Shown: positions 1 through 6,458 of the stretch, in pieces
Layout of the letters: every line of letters starts with the position of its first letter
Numbering within the stretch: position 1 is the stretch's first letter
Source of the DNA: Chloroflexota bacterium
GTDB taxonomy: Bacteria > Chloroflexota > Dehalococcoidia > GIF9 > UBA5620
Assembly (NCBI GenBank): GCA_026389735.1
Contig: JAPLHH010000083.1
Coordinates: 1 to 7,785 of the forward strand
Direction: 5' to 3'
DNA length: 7,785 nucleotides
Notes under the pieces: model-generated
Seen by the model: only the letters and a program-made list of their open reading frames with translations
What the model was told of the DNA's origin: nothing
Databases searched by the model: none
Translations under genes and position numbers: made by a program

Positions 1-543
1 TACTAAGCTGTCATGTTCCTGAGCACCGATGGTTAGAGGAATAGCCCCCAGTTTTTTTACCATTTCCTTTACAGTCCGCACTGCTGCCGGCCTAGCCTGG
101 GGTGCTGGCGTCAGACAATAAGTGCAATTGCGAAACAGGTCGGCTGTGGCAGCGCTGATTCCTGATGTTTCTTTACCAGCCATGGGATGACCACCAACAA
201 AATTTATCTCTGGCGGCAGCAACTCTTCCGCCCATCGCATGATCTGTAGCTTAGTACTGGCAGTATCGGTAACAATAGAATCAGCCGACAAGTCAGGAGC
301 TATTTGTGAGAAAATGTCCTTTACGGTCAGAATTGGCGTAGCAATAATAACAATGTTAGCACCCTTGACTGTTTCACGTAGGTTTGATTCAACCTTATCG
401 ACAGCGCCTAATTTCAGGGCTAAAGAGCCTACTTCACGACGGCGGACATAGCCAACTATCTCAACCTGTCGCCAATTGGCTTGTTTCAAAGCCAAACCTA
501 TAGAGCCACCAATAAGACCAAGCCCGATGATAGCAAGGCGCAC
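1..543 (-). CDS. tyrA: Prephenate/arogenate dehydrogenase TyrA, N-terminal part (runs off the left edge)
   Basis: Oxidative decarboxylation of prephenate (or arogenate) in tyrosine biosynthesis; cytosolic, NAD(P)-dependent. Read leftwards from GTG at 543-541, the frame stays open for 181 codons to the window edge. Residues 4-14 form a Rossmann nucleotide-binding loop (AIIGLGLIGGS). TDTASTK lies at about 92-98 and GGHPMAGKE at 117-125; the His of this HPMAG segment (H119) corresponds to the family's catalytic His. The visible part ends in QEHDSLV, which usually precedes the helical dimerisation domain, so roughly 100 residues are probably missing. The end of the second beta strand reads GYVRRRE, with arginines and no acidic residue, which hints at NADP preference (inference). 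Choice between prephenate and arogenate cannot be made. The GTG start has no Shine-Dalgarno, but a strong promoter places the transcription start on or next to it. A TTG at 567-565 would add eight residues. It is divergent from the cooC operon. Confidence 0.93.
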   Translation of the reverse strand, partial: MRLAIIGLGLIGGSIGLALKQANWRQVEIVGYVRRREVGSLALKLGAVDKVESNLRETVKGANIVIIATPILTVKDIFSQIAPDLSADSIVTDTASTKLQIMRWAEELLPPEINFVGGHPMAGKETSGISAATADLFRNCTYCLTPAPQARPAAVRTVKEMVKKLGAIPLTIGAQEHDSLV

Positions 544-549
544 CGCTTT

Positions 550-579
550 ATTATAGCATTGCTCCAATTAACTTGGGAA
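550..579 (-). promoter_or_regulatory. Predicted extended -10 promoter of tyrA
   Basis: On the minus strand there is a perfect -10 hexamer TATAAT (555-550) preceded by TGC (558-556), giving an extended -10 element. A -35 match TTCCCA (579-574, four of six bases) sits 18 bp upstream. The six-base discriminator AAAGCG (549-544) leads straight into the GTG start codon at 543, so the predicted transcription start coincides with the start codon. No experimental start site is known to me. Confidence 0.7.
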
Positions 580-589
580 CTAGATCAAT

Positions 590-629
590 AAAAAAACGCC
601 TTGATTTTATCTTCAGCATCAGATATACT
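590..629 (+). promoter_or_regulatory. Predicted sigma70-type promoter of the cooC-pgk-apgM-tpiA-miaA-dapF-dapL-hflX operon
   Basis: The -35 TTGATT (601-606, four of six bases) and -10 TATACT (624-629, five of six) are separated by the ideal 17 bp. A run of seven A (590-596) lies just upstream of the -35, where a proximal UP element would be. The expected transcription start is near 636, giving a leader of about 80 nt before cooC. It stands back to back with the tyrA promoter, with 21 bp between the two -35 elements. This is the only good promoter seen ahead of the rightward gene run. Confidence 0.65.
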
Positions 630-652
630 CCACATAGATTTGCTACGAAAAT

Positions 653-678
653 GATAATCCCAAGATTGGGGATAATCC
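653..678 (+). repeat. Paired GATAATCC direct repeats around an inverted repeat in the cooC leader
   Basis: An exact 8-bp repeat GATAATCC occurs at 653-660 and 671-678, 18 bp start to start. The second copy, extended by one base, is a perfect 9-bp palindrome (GGATAATCC, 670-678); the first copy differs at one position (TGATAATCC, 652-660). Between and partly within them is CCCAAGATTGGG (659-670), with 5-bp arms around GA. It lies downstream of the predicted -10 and about 40 nt before the cooC start, a suitable place for a repressor operator. As an RNA hairpin it is weak because the inner loop would be only two bases. Function is inferred only. Confidence 0.4.
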
Positions 679-717
679 ACTGGCAAACCCGTCTTCTTCA
701 AAACCTGGCAATAGGGT

Positions 718-1509
718 ATGAAACTAGCTATTACTGGTAAAGGTGGCGTAGGCAAAACCACGCTGACGAGCCTTCTAGCCTGGATATATTCCACTGAAGG
801 CAACAAGGTCATAGCCATTGATGCAAATCCCGATGCTAACTTAGCTACAGCCTTGGGCATCGGTGATGACGAAGCCCGACGCATAACCCCAATCGCCGAA
901 CTCCAGGAACTGATACAGGAACGCACCGGAGCCAAACTAGGCAGCTTCGGCACATTTTTCAAGCTTAATCCTAAGGTTGACGATATCCCTGAGCAATTTT
1001 CAATTCAAAAAGATGGCATAAAGCTCCTAGTTATGGGCACAGTTAAAAAAGGAGGCGGCGGGTGCCTATGTCCAGAGGGAGCTCTACTCAAGAGCCTGAT
1101 TAGCCACCTGATATTAAGTAGGTCTGAAGTAGTAATTATGGACATGGATGCCGGCGTAGAGAACCTGGGACGCGGGACGGCTAAAGGTGTAAATGCTTTC
1201 ATTATAGTAGTTGAACCGGGACAGCGCAGTTTTCAGACAGCTCGAGCAATTCGAGATTTAGCCAAAGACTTAGGCGTTAAAAAATACTATATTGTCGGCT
1301 CGAAAACACACGATGATGATGAGCGCCAGTTTATTATTGACAACCTGCCTGATTTTGACGTATTAGGTTTTATCAATTATCATCCTGAAATCGCTAAAGC
1401 TGACCGGCTAGGAAAAAGCGTATTCGAAACAGCTCCAGCAGCAGTAGCCGAAGCCGAGAATATAAAGAGAAAGCTAGAACAAACCATATCAAGGAGGCAG
1501 GTTGGCTAA
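718..1509 (+). CDS. cooC: CooC-type nickel-insertion ATPase (carbon monoxide dehydrogenase maturation)
   Basis: MinD/ParA-family ATPase, 263 aa, of the CooC/AcsF group that supports nickel loading of the C-cluster of CODH or CODH/acetyl-CoA synthase in the cytoplasm. The deviant Walker A GKGGVGKTT is at residues 7-15 with signature Lys8. DANPDANL is at 35-42, and the Walker B-like strand VVIMDMDAG is at 138-146. The diagnostic Cys-x-Cys is intact (C116 and C118 in GGGGCLCPEGAL), the metal-binding pair at the dimer interface in characterised CooC. ATG at 718 fits the family N-terminus exactly; the only ribosome-binding match is a close AGGG at 713-716. It is the first gene of the operon, and its last codons overlap pgk by 8 bp. 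No CODH gene is nearby, so its client must be elsewhere in the genome, or the protein serves another nickel enzyme. ParA or NifH-like alternatives are unlikely given the CxC. Confidence 0.9.
   Translation: MKLAITGKGGVGKTTLTSLLAWIYSTEGNKVIAIDANPDANLATALGIGDDEARRITPIAELQELIQERTGAKLGSFGTFFKLNPKVDDIPEQFSIQKDGIKLLVMGTVKKGGGGCLCPEGALLKSLISHLILSRSEVVIMDMDAGVENLGRGTAKGVNAFIIVVEPGQRSFQTARAIRDLAKDLGVKKYYIVGSKTHDDDERQFIIDNLPDFDVLGFINYHPEIAKADRLGKSVFETAPAAVAEAENIKRKLEQTISRRQVG
1491..1497 (+). promoter_or_regulatory. Strong Shine-Dalgarno of pgk inside the cooC coding end
   Basis: AAGGAGG lies four bases ahead of the TTG at 1502 and encodes the Arg-Arg near the CooC C-terminus (residues 259-260). This is the best ribosome binding site in the window, and it decides the choice of the non-ATG start for pgk. 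Confidence 0.85.
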
Positions 1510-2695
1510 AAAGACTATTCGAGACATAGAAGTCGAGGGGAAGAGGGCTCTAGTTAGAGTTGATTTCAATGTGCCGCTGGATATGAAGACCGGTGCCATT
1601 ACCGATGATAGCCGCATTCGGGCTGTTCTGCCAACCATAAGATACCTGGTTGACCATAGGGCAAAAGTTATTTTGTGTTCTCACCTGGGACGCCCAGATG
1701 GCAAGGTAGTTGAGGAGTTACGAATGGCTCCGATAGCACAACGCCTTTCTCAACTCACAAATTTGCCGGTATCAACTGCCTCTGATTGCATAGGTGCTGA
1801 TGTGGAAAGAGCAGTAAATACCCTTAAGGAAGGTGATATTCTGCTTCTGGAGAACATACGCTTTCATGCTGAGGAGGAAGCCAATGACCCTTCTTTCGCC
1901 CAAGCCTTAGCTAAGCTGGCTGACATCTATGTAGATGATGCCTTCGGCACTGCCCACCGAGCTCATGCCTCAACAGTAGGAATAGCTAAATACCTGCCAG
2001 CAGTCGCTGGCTTTTTGATGGAAAAAGAATTGAAGGCTCTCGGCAAACTTCTAACCAATCCTGAACACCCGTTTGGTGCTCTGCTGGGAGGCGCCAAGGT
2101 CAGCGATAAAATCGGCCTTATTCAAAATATCTCAGACAAAGTTGACCTGCTGCTCATCGGCGGCGGCATGGCAGCCACTTTCCTAAAAGCCCAAGGCTAC
2201 GAAGTAGGCCTTTCTTTAGTCGAGACCGACAAACAAGGTTTAGCTCACGAATTAATGGAAGCCGCCAAGCGAAAAGGGGTATCCTTACTCGTGCCTGCAG
2301 ATGTTATGGTAGCCACTAGCATCAGCGCAGAAGCTACAGGCGAGATCGTACCAATAGCCGATATACCAACGAATAAAAACATTGTCGATATTGGACCGAA
2401 AACCATTGAACTCTTCTCTCAACAGATAAGACAATGTCAAACGGTTTTTTGGAACGGCCCTATGGGGGTTTATGAGATACCCCAATTTGCCCGAGGAACC
2501 AAGGCCATGGTTGAACTACTGGCTAGCATGAAAGTAACAACCATTGTCGGTGGTGGCTCAACAGCTGAAATCGTTGAAGAGATGAACCTAGCGCATAAAA
2601 TGACTCATGTCTCCACAGGTGGTGGTGCCAGCTTGAATTTCCTCAAAGGGAAAACGCTGCCTGGTGTATCTGTGTTGCTGGATAAAGAGAAATGA
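1502..2695 (+). CDS. pgk: Phosphoglycerate kinase
   Basis: Reversible phosphoryl transfer between 1,3-bisphosphoglycerate and ADP in glycolysis/gluconeogenesis; cytosolic. The 397 aa length is normal for bacterial Pgk. N-domain substrate motifs are RVDFNVPL (19-26), SHLGRP (60-65), ENIRFH (117-122) and the His/Arg segment AHRAHAS (151-157). C-domain nucleotide motifs are LLGGAKVSDKI (194-204), FWNGPMGVYE (316-325), GGGSTAE (350-356) and STGGGASLNFLKGK (371-384). The third position after the glycines, usually Asp (GGGDS/TA), is Ser here; all other key motifs are intact. Translation starts at TTG 1502, supported by a strong Shine-Dalgarno, an N-terminus (MAKKTIRDIEVEGKR) that fits the family, and no better in-frame ATG. 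It overlaps cooC by 8 bp and apgM by 4 bp, consistent with coupled translation. Confidence 0.97.
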   Translation: MAKKTIRDIEVEGKRALVRVDFNVPLDMKTGAITDDSRIRAVLPTIRYLVDHRAKVILCSHLGRPDGKVVEELRMAPIAQRLSQLTNLPVSTASDCIGADVERAVNTLKEGDILLLENIRFHAEEEANDPSFAQALAKLADIYVDDAFGTAHRAHASTVGIAKYLPAVAGFLMEKELKALGKLLTNPEHPFGALLGGAKVSDKIGLIQNISDKVDLLLIGGGMAATFLKAQGYEVGLSLVETDKQGLAHELMEAAKRKGVSLLVPADVMVATSISAEATGEIVPIADIPTNKNIVDIGPKTIELFSQQIRQCQTVFWNGPMGVYEIPQFARGTKAMVELLASMKVTTIVGGGSTAEIVEEMNLAHKMTHVSTGGGASLNFLKGKTLPGVSVLLDKEK

Positions 2696-3897
2696 TTCCC
2701 CTACAAGAGATAAAGCAAATTAGTGTAGTTTCGCCATCTAAGATAGTGATGTTGGTCATTGACGGTTTAGGCGGATTACCTGATGCTAAGACTGGCAAGA
2801 CGGAACTGGAGACAGCTCGTACCCCTTATCTTGACCACCTCGCTAAGAAAGGGGTATGTGGACTTATTGACCCGGTAAGCCCGGGGATTACTCCAGGGAG
2901 TGGGCCAGGTCATCTGGCATTATTTGGCTATGACCCACTCAAGTTTATCGTCGGGCGAGGAGTTCTGGAAGCATTAGGGATTGGCTTTGAATTAACGAGA
3001 AGCGACGTTGCTGCCCGGGGTAATTTCTGCACAGTTAATGACGAAGGGCTTATCACCGACCGCAGAGCTGGCCGTATTAACACGGATAAATGCGCCGAAC
3101 TATGTACGCTGCTAGGCCAGATCAAATTGGAAGGGGTGGAACTCTTCGTCTTGCCAGTTAAAGAACATCGGTTTCTGCTCGCGCTACGCGGTGATGGCCT
3201 AGCTGCAGAGGTTAGCGACACCGATCCTCAACAGACCGGGGTCGCCCCTAATATGGCTTTGCCTACAGAGCCACAGGCAAAGCACACAGCACATATTGTG
3301 AATACTTTCATCAATGAGGCTTCAGAAATCCTGGCCAGACATCACCCGGCTAACATGACTCTGCTCCGAGGTTTTTCTAAACTACCTGATATCCCATCTA
3401 TGCGTGAGATATATAAGCTAACGCCAGCAGCTATAGCCAGCTACCCCATGTATAAGGGACTGGCTAAGCTGGTAGGAATGAAAATATTCAACGCTGATAG
3501 TGGTATCAAAGAAGAACTGAATATTCTGACCCATTACTACGATGAGCACGATTTTTTCTACATCCACGTCAAAGAAGCTGACAGCGCCGGTGAGGATGGC
3601 GACTTCAAGAGAAAAGTTAGAGTTATTGAGCAAGTCGATTCCGCTCTATTTCGATTGTTTGACCTGAAACCGGAAGTTATTATTGTCACCGGCGACCATT
3701 CAACTCCGGCTCTGCTGAAGGGCCATAGCTGGCATCCGGTACCCGTCTTGCTACGTTCCCAGTGGTGTCGACCTGACGACATTAAGGAATTCTCTGAATC
3801 AGCCTGTATCTCTGGCGGACTGGGTAGACTCCCCGCCACAGATATCATGCCTTTGGCTATGGCTAACGCTCTGAAATTAACCAAGTTTGGAGCCTGA
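2692..3897 (+). CDS. apgM: Cofactor-independent phosphoglycerate mutase, archaeal type (ApgM)
   Basis: Interconverts 3- and 2-phosphoglycerate without 2,3-bisphosphoglycerate, through a phosphoserine intermediate; alkaline phosphatase superfamily, metal dependent. The 401 aa length matches the ApgM branch (about 400-410) and not the longer GpmI form (about 510). Metal Asp24 sits in VIDGLGGLP (22-30). The catalytic Ser70 is in the family signature around TPGSGPGHLALFGYDP (67-82). TDRRAGRI is at 122-129, HVKEADSAGEDGD at 292-304, TGDHSTP (D335, H336) at 333-339 and HSWHP at 345-349. ATG 2692 overlaps the pgk stop as ATGA; only a weak purine-rich stretch (AAAGAG) precedes it, so re-initiation after pgk is likely. 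With Pgk and TpiA it forms a three-gene lower-glycolysis block. Some distant relatives in this superfamily act in other phosphotransfers, but all ApgM signatures are present. Confidence 0.94.
   Translation: MIPLQEIKQISVVSPSKIVMLVIDGLGGLPDAKTGKTELETARTPYLDHLAKKGVCGLIDPVSPGITPGSGPGHLALFGYDPLKFIVGRGVLEALGIGFELTRSDVAARGNFCTVNDEGLITDRRAGRINTDKCAELCTLLGQIKLEGVELFVLPVKEHRFLLALRGDGLAAEVSDTDPQQTGVAPNMALPTEPQAKHTAHIVNTFINEASEILARHHPANMTLLRGFSKLPDIPSMREIYKLTPAAIASYPMYKGLAKLVGMKIFNADSGIKEELNILTHYYDEHDFFYIHVKEADSAGEDGDFKRKVRVIEQVDSALFRLFDLKPEVIIVTGDHSTPALLKGHSWHPVPVLLRSQWCRPDDIKEFSESACISGGLGRLPATDIMPLAMANALKLTKFGA
3889..3892 (+). promoter_or_regulatory. Ribosome binding site of tpiA
   Basis: GGAG ends seven bases ahead of the ATG at 3900 and lies inside the last codons of apgM. 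It supports the chosen start, and the Met-Arg-Arg-Pro-Leu-Ile-Ala-Gly-Asn N-terminus is right for the family. Confidence 0.7.
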
Positions 3898-3899
3898 TC

Positions 3900-4664
3900 A
3901 TGCGAAGACCTTTAATCGCTGGCAACTGGAAAATGAATACTAGGCTTGAAGAAGCTGAAAATCTCGTCAGAGCTATGCTGGCTGAACTGGATAGTATAGA
4001 TGGTGTAGAAAAAGTGCTATGTCCACCCTTTATCTCGCTGGCTGCCATAAAAGAGCTTACCAAGACTACATCAGTTAAGCTTGGCGCTCAGAACATGCAC
4101 TTTGAGGACAGAGGCGCCTACACTGGCGAAATATCGCCCCTCATGCTAATTGACCTGTGCGATTTTGTCATCCTCGGGCACTCGGAACGTAGACAGTATT
4201 TTGCCGAGACAGACGAGATTATCAACAAAAAGGTAAAGAAGGCTTTGGAATTTGGGTTCAAGCCTATTCTATGCGTCGGAGAAAGCCTAGAAGATAACGA
4301 GGCTGGCGGAACAGAAAAAATAATCACCAAACAGGTAAAAGCAGACTTAGCAGGGGTAAGTCCTACGAGCCAGCTTGTTATCGCCTATGAGCCGGTGTGG
4401 GCTATTGGGACCGGTAAGGCGGCCACAGGCAAACAAGCCAACACTACAATCAGCCTTATCCGGAGTATTGTGGCTAATCTGTGGGACAAGAAAACAGCCC
4501 AAGCAGTACGACTACTCTATGGTGGCAGCGTCACCAGCAGCAACATCACTGAATTTATCGCCGAACCTGAAATCGATGGTGCTCTGGTCGGTGGTGCTAG
4601 TCTCAAGGCTAACGAGTTTGTGAGCATCGTTCACCAGACAGCTAATATTAAATCATCCCGATGA
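3900..4664 (+). CDS. tpiA: Triosephosphate isomerase
   Basis: Interconverts dihydroxyacetone phosphate and glyceraldehyde 3-phosphate; cytosolic (beta/alpha)8 barrel, normally a dimer. The 254 aa length is typical. Active-site residues are all visible: Asn9 and Lys11 in GNWKMN (8-13), His94 in LGHSERR (92-98), Glu164 in AYEPVWAIGTG (162-172, catalytic base and loop 6), and the phosphate-binding LYGGSV (206-211) and VGGASL (230-235). It starts two bases after the apgM stop and overlaps miaA by 4 bp. Nothing is missing or unusual. In this cluster it completes a set with Pgk and ApgM, while GAPDH and enolase are not in the window. Confidence 0.98.
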   Translation: MRRPLIAGNWKMNTRLEEAENLVRAMLAELDSIDGVEKVLCPPFISLAAIKELTKTTSVKLGAQNMHFEDRGAYTGEISPLMLIDLCDFVILGHSERRQYFAETDEIINKKVKKALEFGFKPILCVGESLEDNEAGGTEKIITKQVKADLAGVSPTSQLVIAYEPVWAIGTGKAATGKQANTTISLIRSIVANLWDKKTAQAVRLLYGGSVTSSNITEFIAEPEIDGALVGGASLKANEFVSIVHQTANIKSSR

Positions 4665-5611
4665 AATGCCTCGTTGCTGTTATCGGTCCAACGGCAGTAG
4701 GCAAAAGCCAGCTTGCTTTGCGCCTAGCCAAAGATTTCAATGGCGAGGTAATAAATGCTGACAGTCGACAAGTTTATCGCTATATGGACATCGGTACGGC
4801 TAAGCCCAGTGATGCTGAGCTGTCTTTGATTAGACATCACCTTATTGACCTGATTAACCCCGATGAGTCCTTCAGCTTAGCCATTTACCAAAAACTAGCT
4901 TTTGAGGCCATTGAAGATATTCAGCAGCGGCATAAACCTCCCCTCTTAGTCGGTGGCAGCGGCCTCTATGTCTGGTCGGTAATAGAAGGCTGGAAAATAC
5001 CGCCGGTGGCTCCCAATGCCGAACTCAGACATAGCCTTGAAATGAGAGCCCAAAAAGAAGGTGGCTACGCTTTGTATCAAGAACTTCAGAAAGTAGATCC
5101 AGTAGCTGCCACCAACATTATGCCCACCAACCTGCGACGCATCATCAGGGCTCTAGAGATATGCCAGACAACAGGACAACCAGTTTCCCAACTATGGCAG
5201 AAGCAACCACCACCATACCCTGTTTTAATTATCGGCTTGACTATACAGAGAGACAATTTATATCGTAGAATTGACTCTCGGGTGGACGAGATGATAAAAC
5301 AAGGGCTAATAGACGAAGTGAAGCATTTGATGACAAAGGGCTACAGTCTGGATTTGCCTTCCATGTCTGGCATAGGGTGTAAACAGATAGGCATGTTTCT
5401 TCAGGGGAAGTTGGATTTGCCTACAGCCATTCAGCAAATGAAACACGAGACGCACCGCTTCGCTCGTCATCAATATGCCTGGTTTCACTTGGATGATGCC
5501 AGAATTCACTGGTTCGATGAATATGATGACATACAAAACGAAGCAACTAGCTTAGTGGCAGCCTTTCTGGCTGGTCTTCACTACAAGCAGGTCAATCATG
5601 AACTTCACTAA
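4661..5611 (+). CDS. miaA: tRNA dimethylallyltransferase MiaA
   Basis: Transfers a dimethylallyl group to N6 of A37 in tRNAs reading codons that begin with U, the first step toward ms2i6A. The 316 aa length is normal. The P-loop GPTAVGKS is at residues 9-16. The conserved NADSRQVYRYMDIGTAKP (32-49), HHLID (59-63), VGGSGLYVWSV (97-107), NLRRIIRALEI (157-167), GIGCKQIG (237-244) and HRFARHQYAWF (265-275) follow in the family order. The usual GIGYKE segment has Cys at the Tyr position and Gln at the Glu position (240, 242), and the usual Arg-rich TRRYAKRQ reads HRFARHQ; both look like ordinary divergence. ATG 4661 overlaps the tpiA stop (ATGA), and no Shine-Dalgarno is visible, so it probably depends on translational coupling. 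The 3' end overlaps dapF by 14 bp. Confidence 0.95.
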   Translation: MKCLVAVIGPTAVGKSQLALRLAKDFNGEVINADSRQVYRYMDIGTAKPSDAELSLIRHHLIDLINPDESFSLAIYQKLAFEAIEDIQQRHKPPLLVGGSGLYVWSVIEGWKIPPVAPNAELRHSLEMRAQKEGGYALYQELQKVDPVAATNIMPTNLRRIIRALEICQTTGQPVSQLWQKQPPPYPVLIIGLTIQRDNLYRRIDSRVDEMIKQGLIDEVKHLMTKGYSLDLPSMSGIGCKQIGMFLQGKLDLPTAIQQMKHETHRFARHQYAWFHLDDARIHWFDEYDDIQNEATSLVAAFLAGLHYKQVNHELH

Positions 5612-6458
5612 ATTGCAGGCTACCGGGAACGACTTTATATTGATAGATGCCCGAAATATGGAACGGGACTGGCCAAAGTTGGCACGAGATATGTGCCACC
5701 GCCACTGCGGCATAGGCACCGATGGCCTACTCCTGGTGATGCCTTCAAATGCCGCCAATCTGAGAATGCAAATGTTCAACCCCGATGGCTCTGAGGCTGA
5801 AGTTTGCGGCAATGGCTTGAGGTGCTTCGCTAAATACGTCATTGATAGACAAATAGTTCCCGGACCAAACTTAACCGTGGATACCATGGCAGGCATTCGA
5901 ACCATAGAAGCTTCTAGGTCCCAAGGCAAAGTTAACCGGGCTACAGTGAACATGGGCACACCTCACTTCAGAGCTGAGGATATACCAGTCATAATAGACA
6001 GCCCAAAAAAGGGCAGGGGAGAAGTTGACATAATACCAATATTGGATTATCCTTTAACTATAGCTGGCAGAGATCTACCCCTGTCATTTGTGTCCATGGG
6101 CAATCCTCATGCCGTAAGCTTCTTATCTCAGCCTGTAGCTGATTTTCCTCTCGCTGAAATAGGACCACAGGTAGAAAACCATCCTATATTCCCAGAACGG
6201 GTGAATTTTGAGATAGCCAGAGTCTTAAATCGAAACAAAATAGAGGCGAGAGTCTGGGAACGAGGAGCCGGTGAAACTCTATCCTGTGGCAGCGGTGCCT
6301 GTGCCATAGCCGTAATTGCCAAGTTGAAAGGTTATACGGACGATAAAGTTGACATAATGTTACCAGGTGGTAATTTGACCATCAAATGGGATGGGGCAGG
6401 GGAGGTGTATCTGAGCGGGCCAGTTGAAGAAGTTTTTACTGGAGAGTGGCTAAAATGA
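5598..6458 (+). CDS. dapF: Diaminopimelate epimerase
   Basis: PLP-independent epimerisation of LL-diaminopimelate to meso-diaminopimelate, the last step before lysine (LysA), and the peptidoglycan precursor where a wall exists. The 286 aa length is typical. The two catalytic cysteines are present: Cys70 in AEVCGNGLRCFAKY (67-80) and Cys230 in GETLSCGSGACAIA (225-238). The N-terminal KLQATGNDFILID (5-17), GTDGLL (40-45), MGNPHAV (167-173), and the RVNFEIARV and ERGAGET segments also fit. ATG 5598 lies 14 bp inside miaA, with a weak GCAGG ahead of it (5587-5591). The downstream dapL product supplies its substrate, so the pair is functionally coherent. Confidence 0.97.
   Translation: MNFTKLQATGNDFILIDARNMERDWPKLARDMCHRHCGIGTDGLLLVMPSNAANLRMQMFNPDGSEAEVCGNGLRCFAKYVIDRQIVPGPNLTVDTMAGIRTIEASRSQGKVNRATVNMGTPHFRAEDIPVIIDSPKKGRGEVDIIPILDYPLTIAGRDLPLSFVSMGNPHAVSFLSQPVADFPLAEIGPQVENHPIFPERVNFEIARVLNRNKIEARVWERGAGETLSCGSGACAIAVIAKLKGYTDDKVDIMLPGGNLTIKWDGAGEVYLSGPVEEVFTGEWLK
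6441..6444 (+). promoter_or_regulatory. Ribosome binding site that decides the dapL start
   Basis: GGAG sits ten bases ahead of the ATG at 6455, a workable distance, but only one base ahead of the in-frame GTG at 6446, which is too close. The ATG also overlaps the dapF stop in the ATGA arrangement seen at two other junctions here. Both points favour 6455. Confidence 0.65.

Noticed and set aside
239..451. Plus-strand open frame of 70 codons at the left end
   Set aside because: It lies opposite tyrA, whose Rossmann and HPMAG motifs are clear on the minus strand.
544..567. TTG at 567-565 as the start of tyrA, adding eight residues
   Set aside because: It has no Shine-Dalgarno, lies upstream of the predicted -10 box and so would not be in the transcript, and adds residues before the Rossmann strand that the family does not need. 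Not fully excluded.
659..670. CCCAAGATTGGG as a terminator or attenuator hairpin
   Set aside because: The loop would be two bases, which forces melting of a pair, and no T-run follows. It is more plausible as a DNA-level symmetric site.
585..962. Minus-strand open frame of 125 codons beginning inside cooC and running through the intergenic region
   Set aside because: Its product has a low-complexity, Ser/Pro/Arg-rich composition with no recognisable motif, it covers the strong cooC N-terminus and both promoter regions, and it has no ribosome site. It is an antisense shadow.
3558..3884. Minus-strand open frame of 108 codons inside apgM
   Set aside because: The opposite strand encodes the conserved ApgM C-terminal metal site; the antisense product resembles nothing known to me.
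5552..5959. Minus-strand open frame of 135 codons across the miaA-dapF junction
   Set aside because: It is opposite the dapF active-site region, which is unambiguous; the antisense frame is a by-product of codon use.
6446..6454. GTG at 6446 as the start of dapL
   Set aside because: The ribosome site GGAG would be one base away; ATG 6455 has better spacing and overlaps the dapF stop as ATGA.
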